Notes: generated from the sequence alone by a model not told the origin. DNA of 10,084 nt from Candidatus Solincola jinzensis (GCA_015711875.1 JACVJG010000062.1:1-10084); one strand, 5' to 3'. Positions 1 through 6,760 are shown, numbered from the stretch's first letter. Numbers and translations are program-made.

Positions 1-178
1 CGAGGGCGATGTTCGAGCCCTGGACATCACGGACCTGCTCGGCGCGCCCCGCGAGATCCTGCTGGGCTTCAGGCTGGTGGACGACCGCCCTCTGAGCCTG
101 GCGGTAAACGGGAGGGAACTGCGCAAGTACGCGGCGGACGAGCTCGCCCGGGGGATCAAGGTGTCCCTGTGCCCATGA
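1..178 (+). CDS. C-terminal end of an unrecognised protein (truncated by window edge)
   Basis: An open frame enters from the left edge (first full codon at base 2) and ends at TGA 176-178, giving 58 C-terminal residues. The tail starts EGDVRALDITDLLGAPREI and ends with the residues KVSLCP. I do not recognise the family. The composition (balanced acidic and basic residues, regular codon use with GC-rich third positions) looks like a real soluble protein, and no start codon is needed because the gene begins outside the window. It is transcribed toward the minus-strand flavin reductase gene, so the two are convergent. A good plus-strand terminator lies about 155 bases after its stop. The reading frame is fairly secure; the function is unknown. 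Confidence 0.6.
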   Translation, partial: EGDVRALDITDLLGAPREILLGFRLVDDRPLSLAVNGRELRKYAADELARGIKVSLCP

Positions 179-333
179 CGCCGTTCTCGAGCCCGAAGTC
201 TTAAACAAGCTCGCCGTTTCTTTGTAAAAAACCTGTCTTCGCGCTCTTTTTCGATGGCGCTCCTTCTTCCGGTATTATGTCATTCCCAGGGACAGCACGA
301 GGTGCCACGCAGGAGCGGTAACATGCCATAACC

Positions 334-363
334 GCGGGATTGACGAGGCGAAATCCCGCTTTT
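334..363 (+). terminator. Rho-independent terminator, plus strand
   Basis: A perfect 8-bp stem, GCGGGATT (334-341) with AATCCCGC (352-359), has a 10-base loop and is followed at once by TTTT (360-363). The opposite strand lacks a T run after the stem, so it should act on plus-strand transcripts, most simply those of the gene ending at 178. The rest of 179-448 shows no gene that I can support. Confidence 0.6.
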
Positions 364-415
364 AACGCCCACGCGCTCGCCTGTCAAATGGCTTTTCTTG
401 TGCGCCGCTTCCGGT

Positions 416-451
416 TGATCGCTGCGCTCGTGCCGTTCGCGCCAGCGATCA
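416..451 (-). other. Inverted repeat spanning the flavin reductase stop codon
   Basis: TGATCGCTG (416-424) and CAGCGATCA (443-451) form a perfect 9-bp inverted repeat around an 18-base loop. The TGA stop of the minus-strand flavin reductase gene (451-449) is part of one arm. No T run follows on either strand. It may protect an mRNA 3' end or help termination without a U tract; this role is inferred. Confidence 0.4.
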
Positions 452-1024
452 GCCGCTTCCCGGCGCCTGGTCGCCCAGGAAGAGCTTCATGGTCTCGCGC
501 GCGTCGCCTATGCGACCGCCCACCAGGTGGTAATAGGGGCTGAGCATGAGAGCCGGCGGCTCGGCCAGCCGGCCTTCGCGGCAGTAGCGGTCGTTTATCT
601 CCGCGCAGAGCACCTTCCCTATGACCAGAGAATAGTTCTTCCCCGTCACCTCGCGCTCCAGCGCCGCCTCGATCCACCCCAGAGCGTCGTCTATCCGGGG
701 CGGGGATACCGCCTTGGAGGGCGATACGTCAAGCCCCACCTCTTTGAGCTCATCCACCTCCGCGGGGTAGTTCCTCGCGGTGAGCATGGCCTTCTCGAAG
801 GAAGGAACGCCGATGATGTTGATCACGAACTCCCTCGTCTCCCTGATGTTGTGCAGGGTATGGCGCGGCAGGGCGGAGGCTATGGCCACCAGGTCCAGGG
901 GCCTGAGGATGGGCATCACGCATCCGTAGGGAGCCGCGTTCGCTATCCCTTGCGCGTCCACGGTGGTTATCACCGTAACCGGAAGGGGCAGCATTACCTT
1001 GAACTGATCGGGCCTCAGTTCCAT
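449..1024 (-). CDS. Flavin reductase-like FMN-binding split-barrel protein
   Basis: The 191-residue protein has the layout of the flavin reductase-like domain: an N-terminal strand region PLPVTVITTVDAQGIANAAPYG (about residues 13-34, quoted only as a landmark), then the segment HNIRETREFVINI (about 58-70) and a C-terminal barrel. Members bind FMN and act as NAD(P)H:flavin reductases or as flavin domains passing electrons to partner redox proteins; which applies here cannot be told. It is soluble, with no signal peptide. The ATG at 1024 is fixed by a perfect AAGGAGGTGA six bases upstream. It is the last gene of the minus-strand run, 131 bases after the TrmO-like gene, and its own strong ribosome binding site suggests substantial translation. 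A role in reducing an imported metal cofactor would fit the context but is inference. Confidence 0.85.
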   Translation of the reverse strand: MELRPDQFKVMLPLPVTVITTVDAQGIANAAPYGCVMPILRPLDLVAIASALPRHTLHNIRETREFVINIIGVPSFEKAMLTARNYPAEVDELKEVGLDVSPSKAVSPPRIDDALGWIEAALEREVTGKNYSLVIGKVLCAEINDRYCREGRLAEPPALMLSPYYHLVGGRIGDARETMKLFLGDQAPGSG

Positions 1025-1030
1025 TTCCCT

Positions 1031-1040
1031 TCACCTCCTT
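1031..1040 (-). promoter_or_regulatory. Consensus Shine-Dalgarno site of the flavin reductase gene
   Basis: On the minus strand these bases read AAGGAGGTGA, fully complementary to the 16S rRNA 3' end, six bases before the ATG at 1024. This decides the start. Confidence 0.85.
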
Positions 1041-1155
1041 CTTGAATCCGCCACACGAACGCGGCCGGCCCAGCCCTTCTCTCCCGGACCTCTATGCCAT
1101 ATCCGTATCTGCATGCAGGAATAACGCTCTTGCCGCGACTTCAGCTCCCTCTCCC

Positions 1156-1647
1156 TCACTCCCGCGGGCCTCCTTCCCCCCCTTTTTTCTCGAACCAGCC
1201 GATCACGGCCTCTGGCACGGAGTCGATCTTCGCGCTATAGGGCTTGATGTCCACGATGGCACTGCCATCCACCGCGTCAATCCCCCGAACCACCAGGCGG
1301 TTTCCCTCCCGCCGCAGCAACTCCACCACGCAGAACTCCACAGGGTTGGGACGGGCCGGGGAGCGGCAGGCGAAAACCCCCCGCAGCTCCGGCCCCCAGG
1401 GGGTGACGGTCTGCAGGACGTCACGGTCGGCGAGATGGCCCCAGTAAAGGACTATAAGGTAACGCGAGGCCTCCACGTCTTTGAGGCCGGCGGCGAAATC
1501 CTCGTATATCTCCAGCTCCGCCTCCTGGACGGAAAACCGCCCCTGGAAGGGAGCTTCTTCCACGGTGCGATAGGGGGACCGGATCACCCCGATGGGCCTT
1601 ATAGTCATATCCCCGTAAATGTCGCATTGTTTGCCACTAAATACCAT
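1156..1647 (-). CDS. TrmO/TsaA-type protein (putative tRNA t6A37 N6-methyltransferase)
   Basis: This 163-residue protein carries the TsaA-like barrel signature: RPIGVIRSPY (about residues 17-26), a GVFACRSPARPNPV block (90-103) and a GIDAVDGSAIVDIKPY block (122-137). The family includes E. coli TrmO, which uses SAM to methylate t6A37 in tRNA. This is a short single-domain form (E. coli TrmO is about 235 residues). Where many homologues read RPNPIG, this one has RPNPVE, so a usually small residue is replaced by glutamate. The ATG at 1647 has AGAGG six bases upstream; an internal ATG at 1608 would begin just before the domain but has a poorer site. It follows the FecBCD-type genes, and short TsaA-like proteins may have specialised roles beyond tRNA, so substrate is uncertain. 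Confidence 0.85.
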   Translation of the reverse strand: MVFSGKQCDIYGDMTIRPIGVIRSPYRTVEEAPFQGRFSVQEAELEIYEDFAAGLKDVEASRYLIVLYWGHLADRDVLQTVTPWGPELRGVFACRSPARPNPVEFCVVELLRREGNRLVVRGIDAVDGSAIVDIKPYSAKIDSVPEAVIGWFEKKGGEGGPRE

Positions 1648-1709
1648 TGCTTACCTCTTGACGCACTTCGCCTCTTCCATCCCTGCGGCACACGCCCAAC
1701 GGCACACCA

Positions 1710-1796
1710 TCACCGCGCCGTTCCCGCTTTCATCTCTACCGCGACGCATATGCCGCAAGTCTTCCCGCTATTGTCTTTTACTGTCATGAAGAACAT
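1710..1796 (-). CDS. Possible 28-residue CxxC small protein overlapping the ABC ATPase 3' end
   Basis: A short frame, MFFMTVKDNSGKTCGICVAV and eight more residues, runs from ATG 1796 to TGA 1712-1710. It has a GAAGGA ribosome binding motif seven bases upstream and a Cys-x-x-Cys pair (C14/C17) that could bind a metal or undergo thiol chemistry. It overlaps the last 29 bases of the ATPase gene in another frame and lies in the 120-base gap before the TrmO-like gene. A further in-frame ATG at 1820 would give 36 residues. I do not recognise it; a chance frame is quite possible at this length. Confidence 0.2.
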   Translation of the reverse strand: MFFMTVKDNSGKTCGICVAVEMKAGTAR

Positions 1797-2586
1797 CGCG
1801 ATGTCCTTCGCCGCCCTCATCCCTGCAACATGCTCTAACCGGAACCACCATTCGTACACCGCCCCGCGTCTCCACCTCCACCTTCACGCCGTAGACTTTC
1901 TCCATGCTTTCCTTATTGATGACCTCCGGGCCGCCACAGGCGAACACGGAGCCGCCGCTCAGGAGCACGAACTTACAAGAGAAGCGCAGCGCAAGGTTGA
2001 CATCGTGTATGGCCATGAGCGCCGCGATGCCCCTCTCCGCCACTTCCCTTTTCAGCGTCTCCATCACCTCCAGCTGGTTCCTCAGGTCGAGGTTGCTCGT
2101 CGGCTCGTCCATCAATAGTATCCCCGGCTCCTGCGCCAGCGCCCTGGCGATCATCACCTTCTGCAGCTCGCCTCCACTGAGTTCGTCCAGGCGGCGAAGG
2201 GCCAGTTCCTCGAGTTTAAGCGCCGCTATGACCTCCTCCGCCACCCTGAAGTCCCTGGCGCCGGCTCCCCATCCGATATGCGGCCTGCGGCCCATGAGCA
2301 CGGCATCGAAGACGGTAAGCCCGGCGCCGGCGCCGTCTCTCTGGGCCACGTACCCCATGCGGCGTGCTATCTCCATCCTGCCCAGACGCGAGGCGTCCTC
2401 GCCTGAGAGGAACACCATGCCCGCGCTCGGCCGCAGCGCGCCCAGTATGCACTTCAGGAGGGTGCTTTTCCCCGCCCCGTTGTTGCCCATGATCGAGCAG
2501 ATCTCCCCCGCGGCGACTTCGAGGGATACCGAATCCAGCACCAGCCTGGCACCGTAGCTAAAGGCGATGGCGTCGACGGCCAGCAT
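1768..2586 (-). CDS. ABC transporter ATP-binding protein, FecE/BtuD type
   Basis: A 272-residue ATPase energising import through the adjoining permease. All catalytic motifs are intact: Walker A GNNGAGKST (34-42), Q-loop glutamine 82, signature LSGGE (136-140), Walker B ILLMDE (156-161), D-loop SNLD (164-167) and H-loop His194. These features and the context put it with the iron-siderophore/cobalamin/haem importer ATPases. The ATG at 2586 shares its A with the permease TGA (TGATG) and has AGGAGGG a few bases upstream, so the genes are translationally coupled. The frame stays open farther upstream, but that part lies over the permease gene and lacks family features. The tail after VVPVR (about 20 residues, with a Cys-Cys) is longer than I would expect and overlaps a small CxxC frame. 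Confidence 0.93.
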   Translation of the reverse strand: MLAVDAIAFSYGARLVLDSVSLEVAAGEICSIMGNNGAGKSTLLKCILGALRPSAGMVFLSGEDASRLGRMEIARRMGYVAQRDGAGAGLTVFDAVLMGRRPHIGWGAGARDFRVAEEVIAALKLEELALRRLDELSGGELQKVMIARALAQEPGILLMDEPTSNLDLRNQLEVMETLKREVAERGIAALMAIHDVNLALRFSCKFVLLSGGSVFACGGPEVINKESMEKVYGVKVEVETRGGVRMVVPVRACCRDEGGEGHRDVLHDSKRQ

Positions 2587-3659
2587 CAAGCCCTCCTGTA
2601 TCCTCTGGCCAGCAGGTAAAGGAACAGCGGTGCGCCCATGAAGGAGGTGATAGCCCCCACCGGCAGCGTGACCGGGGCAATAATGGTCCTGCTCAGGGTA
2701 TCGGACGCCAGGAGCAGAAAAGCCCCCATGGCGCACGCGCCCGGTATGAGATAGCGGTAGTCGCCGCCCATGATTCGCCGCACGAGATGAGGGCTGACCA
2801 ATCCTACAAAAGCGATGATTCCCAGGAAGGAAACCGCCACCGCGGTCATCAACGAGGCCAGGAACATGCTCGCCATGCGCGTGCGTGCCACGTTGACCCC
2901 CAGGCTTTTGGCGGTATCGTCGCCGCTCTGCAGGGCGTTGTAGTTCCAGCGGTTGAGGACGAAAAAGGCGGACACGGGGATGGTGACCGCGGACATGATC
3001 GCCAGCTCCTGCCAGGAAGCCCTACCTATGTCTCCAAAGGTCCAGAAGACGATGGACGCAACCTGCACGTCGTTAGCGAAATACTGTGTGATCACCGTTC
3101 CCGCGGAGAAAAGAGACCCGAAGGCTATCCCCGCCAGGATCATGGCCTCGGGCGAGATCCCCTTATATCTCGCCAGGAGCAGAATGGCGAGGGTGGCGGA
3201 GATAGCGCCGGCGAAGGCGGCCACGGTGACGAGGTAAGGGTTCCTGATCAATACCGCGTCGGCCCCCGTACTCTGCACGCTACCGGCCCCCATGGTCACG
3301 ATGGCCAGCGCGGCTCCGAAAGCGGCCCCCTGGGACACGCCCAGTGTGTAGTCGGAGGCCAGGGGGTTGAGGAGCACGCCCTGCATGACGCAGCCGGCCA
3401 CCGACAGCCCTATACCTGCCGTAATCGCGGCCAGGACGCGCACCAACCTGATGTGGATGACGATCTGAGCCGTCCGCTGGTCCGCCTGACCGATGAGGGC
3501 CTTGAGCACTTCCAGAGGGGTGACACCCGCGGAGCCCAGGGTCATGGAGAACACGCCCAGCGCCAGGGTGGCGAAGATGACCCCGGCGATGAACAGCGCC
3601 TTGCGCCTCGTGTAGGCACGGTATGCCCCAACCAGAGGCCCCACGGTAGTAGTGTCCAA
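2586..3659 (-). CDS. ABC transporter permease, FecCD/BtuC family
   Basis: A 357-residue polytopic membrane protein of the FecCD family, which forms the dimeric channel of importers for iron-siderophores, haem, cobalamin and related complexes. Family landmarks are the first membrane span (about residues 20-42), the LLNPLASDYTLGVSQGAAFG block, the PHLVRRIMGGDYR segment and the C-terminal LPVGAITSFMGAPLFLYLL block. The best start is TTG at 3659: it follows an AAGGTGGGGTGA element with about seven bases of spacing and places the first span correctly. Upstream in-frame ATG codons lie inside the preceding binding-protein gene and yield non-homologous, basic sequence. The gap from the binding protein is 67 bases, and the stop overlaps the ATPase start. 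Substrate is not determinable from the permease. Confidence 0.93.
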   Translation of the reverse strand: MDTTTVGPLVGAYRAYTRRKALFIAGVIFATLALGVFSMTLGSAGVTPLEVLKALIGQADQRTAQIVIHIRLVRVLAAITAGIGLSVAGCVMQGVLLNPLASDYTLGVSQGAAFGAALAIVTMGAGSVQSTGADAVLIRNPYLVTVAAFAGAISATLAILLLARYKGISPEAMILAGIAFGSLFSAGTVITQYFANDVQVASIVFWTFGDIGRASWQELAIMSAVTIPVSAFFVLNRWNYNALQSGDDTAKSLGVNVARTRMASMFLASLMTAVAVSFLGIIAFVGLVSPHLVRRIMGGDYRYLIPGACAMGAFLLLASDTLSRTIIAPVTLPVGAITSFMGAPLFLYLLARGYRRA

Positions 3660-3726
3660 CTGCCTGTCACCCCACCTTATACGCGACCGTACGCCGGCAT
3701 TGCCGGACGTGGAAACGGGCGCGCCG

Positions 3727-4848
3727 CTAGAGCGAGCCAAGGTCGATCTTTTTGAAGCCCCCGAAGTCCGCGGCCATGCGCTCATACATGGGCTTCCCCA
3801 ACAGGAACTCGTAGATCTCGTCCGCCTTTTTCTCCGGGTCGACATCCTCGAAGGCCTGCGGGAATAAGGTCTTTCCCATGAAATAGGCATCGGCGATGGC
3901 GGTATCGATGTTGGTGGTGTAATAGTTGTAGGGCAGGTATCCGTATACCCTGCCCTCCTTCACCGCCTTGAGGGTATTGTAGAATCCCGGATTGCCCGCA
4001 TAATCGTCCTTGACCATCTGGAGCCCGGACTCATCGATGAAGATGACATCGGGATCCCAGTGAATGAGCTTTTCCTTGTCGATCATCACGCTTCCCTTGC
4101 TCCCCGTCTCGTCCACCACGTTGACGGCGTTAATGGAGGCCAGGGGCGGGAAATCGCCCTGCGTGCTCTCGATGCCATGGGTGCCCTTCATGCCTATGCC
4201 CCCCACGTAAGCCCGTGGCTTCCCGCTTTGCGGGATGTCTTTGGTGCGTTCATCAAGGTCATCGCGGCATCCTTTGATGAAGGAGATCACCTCTTCCGCT
4301 CTTCTGCCCTCGCCGGTTATCTCCCCTATGAGCGAGATGGAATCATATACCTCCTGGTCAAAGGTGCCGAGCTTGCCGTAACTGAGAACCACCACGGGGA
4401 TGCCCGTTTTCGCCTGCAATTCGTCAGCCTTTGCCGCATCCACCAGGTAAGCCACGAATATCACGCCTGGGTCCACGCTCAGCAGCATCTCGGGATCGGG
4501 GGTGGAGTCGGGTCCTCCCTGCCCGATCACCGGCATGTCGAGCAAGTTGGGGTTGGCGAGTATGTAAGGCCTGCCCGTGCCCCATTGCTTCTCCATGTTC
4601 TCGATTCCCACTACTCTGTCCGCGCAGCCGGCGTAGCAGACCAGGCGCAGGGCGCCCGGGCCAATGGCCGTTATCCTTTCCACGGGTACGGTTATCTCCA
4701 CCTCGCGTCCCGCGAGGTCGGTGAAGACCCTGGTTTCCGGCCCGGACGCTTCCCCCCCGGCCCCTCTGCCGCCGCAACCAGCCAGCCACAAAGCCAGCAA
4801 ACAGACAATCGATGCCACAACCAGAGAAACACTGCCTTTCCTCAACAT
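3727..4848 (-). CDS. Substrate-binding lipoprotein, FecB/BtuF-type (periplasmic-binding 2 fold)
   Basis: A 373-residue extracellular binding protein that delivers ligand to the FecCD-type permease. The N terminus is a lipoprotein signal: basic MLRK, a hydrophobic stretch and lipobox LAGC with the lipidated Cys at 25, then a Gly/Ala-rich tether. The mature protein begins with the family's opening block (FTDLAGREVEITVPVERI) and has the two-lobe layout joined by a helix, with a KLIHWDPDVIFID segment before the end. ATG 4848 is preferred over the in-frame GTG at 4857 because an AAGGGGTGG motif sits five bases before the ATG and would overlap the GTG. Such proteins bind ferric siderophores, haem, corrinoids or other metal complexes. 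A CooC-type gene upstream hints at a metal cofactor, but ligand is unknown. Confidence 0.92.
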   Translation of the reverse strand: MLRKGSVSLVVASIVCLLALWLAGCGGRGAGGEASGPETRVFTDLAGREVEITVPVERITAIGPGALRLVCYAGCADRVVGIENMEKQWGTGRPYILANPNLLDMPVIGQGGPDSTPDPEMLLSVDPGVIFVAYLVDAAKADELQAKTGIPVVVLSYGKLGTFDQEVYDSISLIGEITGEGRRAEEVISFIKGCRDDLDERTKDIPQSGKPRAYVGGIGMKGTHGIESTQGDFPPLASINAVNVVDETGSKGSVMIDKEKLIHWDPDVIFIDESGLQMVKDDYAGNPGFYNTLKAVKEGRVYGYLPYNYYTTNIDTAIADAYFMGKTLFPQAFEDVDPEKKADEIYEFLLGKPMYERMAADFGGFKKIDLGSL

Positions 4849-5100
4849 CTTTTCCACCCCTTACATGCTCTGTTCCATCTTCCTCTTTCCAACCTTTTCC
4901 ATGCTAAGCAGCTTCCCCTCAATCCCTTGACCGTGACCCGCCGCGCCGGCCGACTGATCCCCAGTGTTTTCGCCCGCAGCAGGTAACGGCAAGCGCCTCG
5001 GGGAGCTCTGCCCGTTTATTGTTGCTCCCTGGCGATGCGGTGCCTGCCCCTGCACCAAGGAGTTCCCAGCCGCCGGGACAGCGTCCGCTGCTCACGCCGC
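4849..5100 (-). other. 252-base gap between CooC-type and binding-protein genes
   Basis: No convincing gene lies here. At its upstream edge, GCCGC (5109-5105 on the minus strand) and GCGGC (5100-5096) enclose GTAA, a GNRA-type tetraloop that contains the TAA stop of the CooC-type gene; no U tract follows. A smaller hairpin with GGTGC/GCACC arms (5044-5040 region) is also seen. I looked for cobalamin, NiCo and Moco riboswitch patterns and found no match. The length leaves room for an internal promoter or processing site for the transporter genes, but no clear promoter hexamers are visible. Confidence 0.4.
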
Positions 5101-5886
5101 TTACGCGGCCAGGGAAGCCTCCACCGCCACCAGGATTTCTCTGATCGCCTCTTCCAGGGACCTGTCCTCGACCGGCCCGCCCTCGAGGTTGGCCCGCGCC
5201 ACGGCCTCGGAATAGGGGACCTCGGCGATGGCGGAAAGACCCCTTTGGGCGAGCTTCTCCCTCAAGACCGTTTTCACCCTGCCGTCGACCTTGCTGAGCA
5301 CCACGCCGCACGGCTTGCCGGCCTCTTCCGCGAGACGGCAGGCCTTCTCGGCGAGGACCACTGCCTCCTGTGAGGGGTCAACCACCGTCAGGACGTAGTC
5401 GGCGCCTTCAAGGACGCCACGCCCGAAGTGCTCGATACCCGCTTCCGTGTCCACGAGCAACCATTCGCCGTCCCGGGTGCAAATGCTCTTGAGAAACGAC
5501 CTCGCGACCACACCCATAGGGCAGGCACAACCCTCCATGCTGTGCTCGATCTTGCCGATCCTCACCATGGAGAGAACGCCGTTACCTCCGGTGATGCTCC
5601 CGGGCAGGCTTCCCGCGGCCATGTCCTCGTCGAAGAGGCGTGGCTCTTCATCGCCCTCTCCCCTCAGGCGAGCCATCAGCTTCTCTCCAACGGCCTGTTT
5701 TCCGCCCAGGAATCCCATAACGGTCTGAGGTGGCGGCTCTATGCCCAGCATGGCGTGCAGGCCCAGATTGGACTCGTCCGCGTCCACCACCAGCACCTTC
5801 CCACGCGACCTCAGCTCCCTCGCCAGCAGGGAAACCAGGGTGCTCTTGCCGCTTCCCCCGCGGCCACAGACCATCACCTTGGGCAC
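5101..5886 (-). CDS. CooC/AcsF-type nickel-handling P-loop ATPase
   Basis: A 261-residue cytoplasmic MinD/SIMIBI-class ATPase of the CooC group, which bind nickel and help load it into carbon monoxide dehydrogenase or acetyl-CoA synthase. Motifs: P-loop CGRGGSGKST (7-16), switch I VDADESNLG (about 34-42), the CxC pair C120/C122 in EGCACPMG, and switch II DTEAGIEHFGRG (about 146-157). In characterised CooC the CxC cysteines from two subunits bind Ni at the dimer interface. The lysine typical of the deviant Walker A (KGG) is Arg9 here. GTG 5886 is chosen because GGAGGTGA lies five bases upstream and the P-loop then starts at residue 7; the longer frame adds 31 non-homologous residues. No dehydrogenase gene is in the window, so the client protein is unknown. 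Confidence 0.9.
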   Translation of the reverse strand: MPKVMVCGRGGSGKSTLVSLLARELRSRGKVLVVDADESNLGLHAMLGIEPPPQTVMGFLGGKQAVGEKLMARLRGEGDEEPRLFDEDMAAGSLPGSITGGNGVLSMVRIGKIEHSMEGCACPMGVVARSFLKSICTRDGEWLLVDTEAGIEHFGRGVLEGADYVLTVVDPSQEAVVLAEKACRLAEEAGKPCGVVLSKVDGRVKTVLREKLAQRGLSAIAEVPYSEAVARANLEGGPVEDRSLEEAIREILVAVEASLAA

Positions 5887-5918
5887 TCCCCTCACCTCCG
5901 TTCCATTCTCTTCAACAA

Positions 5919-5958
5919 GAGGGTTGGGGCCGTCCGCGGATAACCCTCGCACGGCCCC
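5919..5958 (-). promoter_or_regulatory. Interleaved inverted repeats upstream of the CooC-type start
   Basis: Two perfect inverted repeats interlock: GGGGCCGT 5926-5933 with ACGGCCCC 5951-5958, and GAGGGTT 5919-5925 with AACCCTC 5942-5948. In the minus-strand RNA the two stems cannot easily coexist because of the very short connecting loops, so they look like alternative folds, about 20 bases before the Shine-Dalgarno site of the CooC-type gene. A control role is inferred. Confidence 0.4.
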
Positions 5959-6001
5959 GGTCATGCATGAGAAAGGCATGCCTGCCCTGTCTCCTTATCC
6001 A

Positions 6002-6607
6002 TCAGTCAGCGGACCTGCGCGCCCGCAATATGAACATGTCCTCGCCGTCGCAGACGTCGACGTCAATGAACCCCGCTTCCTCGAAAAGCTCCTCCATCTC
6101 GTCTATGGTGGGGAGCATGTCCAGCCCGACCTCATCCCCGATGAAGCGGTGCAGAGCATTGACCTCCTCACGGCTCTCGTTATGACATACCGTTGCCCAA
6201 CCTCCGGGCCTGAGAATGCGGAACATCTCCTCCACCGCGCCCCGCTTGTCGGAAACATGCGGGAAGCAGTTGTGACAGATCACCTCGTCAAAAGAGCCGT
6301 CGAGGAAGGGGGTATCCGCTATATCGGCGTGGATGAACTCGAGATTCGGGGCCTTATGTTTTTCGCGAGCCAAGGTGAGCATACGCTCCGCGATGTCCAG
6401 GGCGGTCACATGCCCTTTCTCGCCCACCGACTCGAGTAACCAAGGTATGATGAGGCCGGTGCCACACCCCGCGTCCAGCACCCTGCTCCCTGGCTTGATG
6501 CCTAGGCCGCGGATGATGCGCTCGCTCACCGCTTTCCTTTCCGCGGCGTCATTATGGTCCCAGGTATCCGCCCTCTGGTTGAAGAAGTCGCGAACTGCGG
6601 TCATCAT
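6002..6607 (-). CDS. Class I SAM-dependent methyltransferase (small, unknown substrate)
   Basis: A 201-residue Rossmann-fold methyltransferase. SAM-binding motif I is VLDAGCGTG (43-51), the acidic residue after strand 2 is Asp71 (TALDIAERM), a HADIAD acidic loop lies near 93-98, motif IV-like DEVICHNCFPH spans about 107-117 and the post-motif RILRPGG is at about 130-136. It resembles the broad UbiE/MenG-like group, but its substrate cannot be assigned; a small molecule or imported cofactor would fit the neighbours. The double ATG at 6607/6604 follows a GGGGAGG motif by about eight bases; longer N-terminal versions run through a terminator hairpin and are rejected. It is the first gene of the minus-strand run, 115 bases ahead of the CooC-type gene, and the leader upstream suggests attenuation. 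Confidence 0.88.
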   Translation of the reverse strand: MMTAVRDFFNQRADTWDHNDAAERKAVSERIIRGLGIKPGSRVLDAGCGTGLIIPWLLESVGEKGHVTALDIAERMLTLAREKHKAPNLEFIHADIADTPFLDGSFDEVICHNCFPHVSDKRGAVEEMFRILRPGGWATVCHNESREEVNALHRFIGDEVGLDMLPTIDEMEELFEEAGFIDVDVCDGEDMFILRARRSAD

Positions 6608-6639
6608 GGCCCGCGCCTCCCCTTGTGCCTTTACCGGTG

Positions 6640-6654
6640 CCGCCCACGGGGCGG
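6640..6654 (-). other. Hairpin between leader terminator and methyltransferase start
   Basis: CCGCCC (6640-6645) and GGGCGG (6649-6654) form a perfect 6-bp stem with a 3-base loop, just before the ribosome binding region of the methyltransferase. The same GGGCGG word occurs in the earlier leader hairpin at 6737-6760 (minus strand), so exchange pairing is possible. Confidence 0.4.
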
Positions 6655-6662
6655 TGCCTTTC

Positions 6663-6700
6663 AAACAAAACAAAAACCACGAAAGCCGCAGCCTTCGTGG
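6663..6700 (-). terminator. Intrinsic terminator in the methyltransferase leader (candidate attenuator)
   Basis: On the minus strand CCACGAA (6700-6694) and TTCGTGG (6683-6677) form a 7-bp stem, extendable by a G-C pair past one mismatch, and are followed immediately by TTTTTGTTTTGTTT (6676-6663). This is a textbook factor-independent terminator. It lies 55 bases upstream of the methyltransferase ATG and about 75 bases downstream of a promoter-like sequence on the same strand, with no gene between. It therefore either attenuates the operon or ends a roughly 110-base small RNA. Confidence 0.75.
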
Positions 6701-6736
6701 CCACAATTTTCTTTATGAAATCTGAATTGCTCTTAC

Positions 6737-6760
6737 TCCGGCGGTTTCTCGCCGCCCGGA
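6737..6760 (-). other. GC-rich leader hairpin upstream of the terminator
   Basis: On the minus strand TCCG-g-GCGG pairs with CCGC-CGGA (8 bp, one bulged G) around the loop CGAGAAA. It lies between the promoter-like site at 6780-6809 and the terminator at 6663-6700, so it could be part of a sensing or antitermination domain. It does not match a riboswitch class I know. Confidence 0.45.

Noticed and set aside
1042..2118. Long plus-strand open frame of about 358 codons
   Set aside because: It runs opposite the TrmO-like and ABC ATPase genes, has no recognisable domain or ribosome binding site, and its His/Pro-rich product is typical of a shadow frame in GC-rich DNA.
2787..3755. Long plus-strand open frame of about 322 codons
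   Set aside because: It is antisense to the permease, whose family blocks and membrane spans are clear; the product is Gly/His/Arg-rich without a domain.
4849..5100. Cobalamin, NiCo or Moco riboswitch before the binding-protein gene
   Set aside because: Isolated words such as GGTGCAGG or GGGACAG appear, but conserved elements are missing or in the wrong order and strand, and no B12 box is present.
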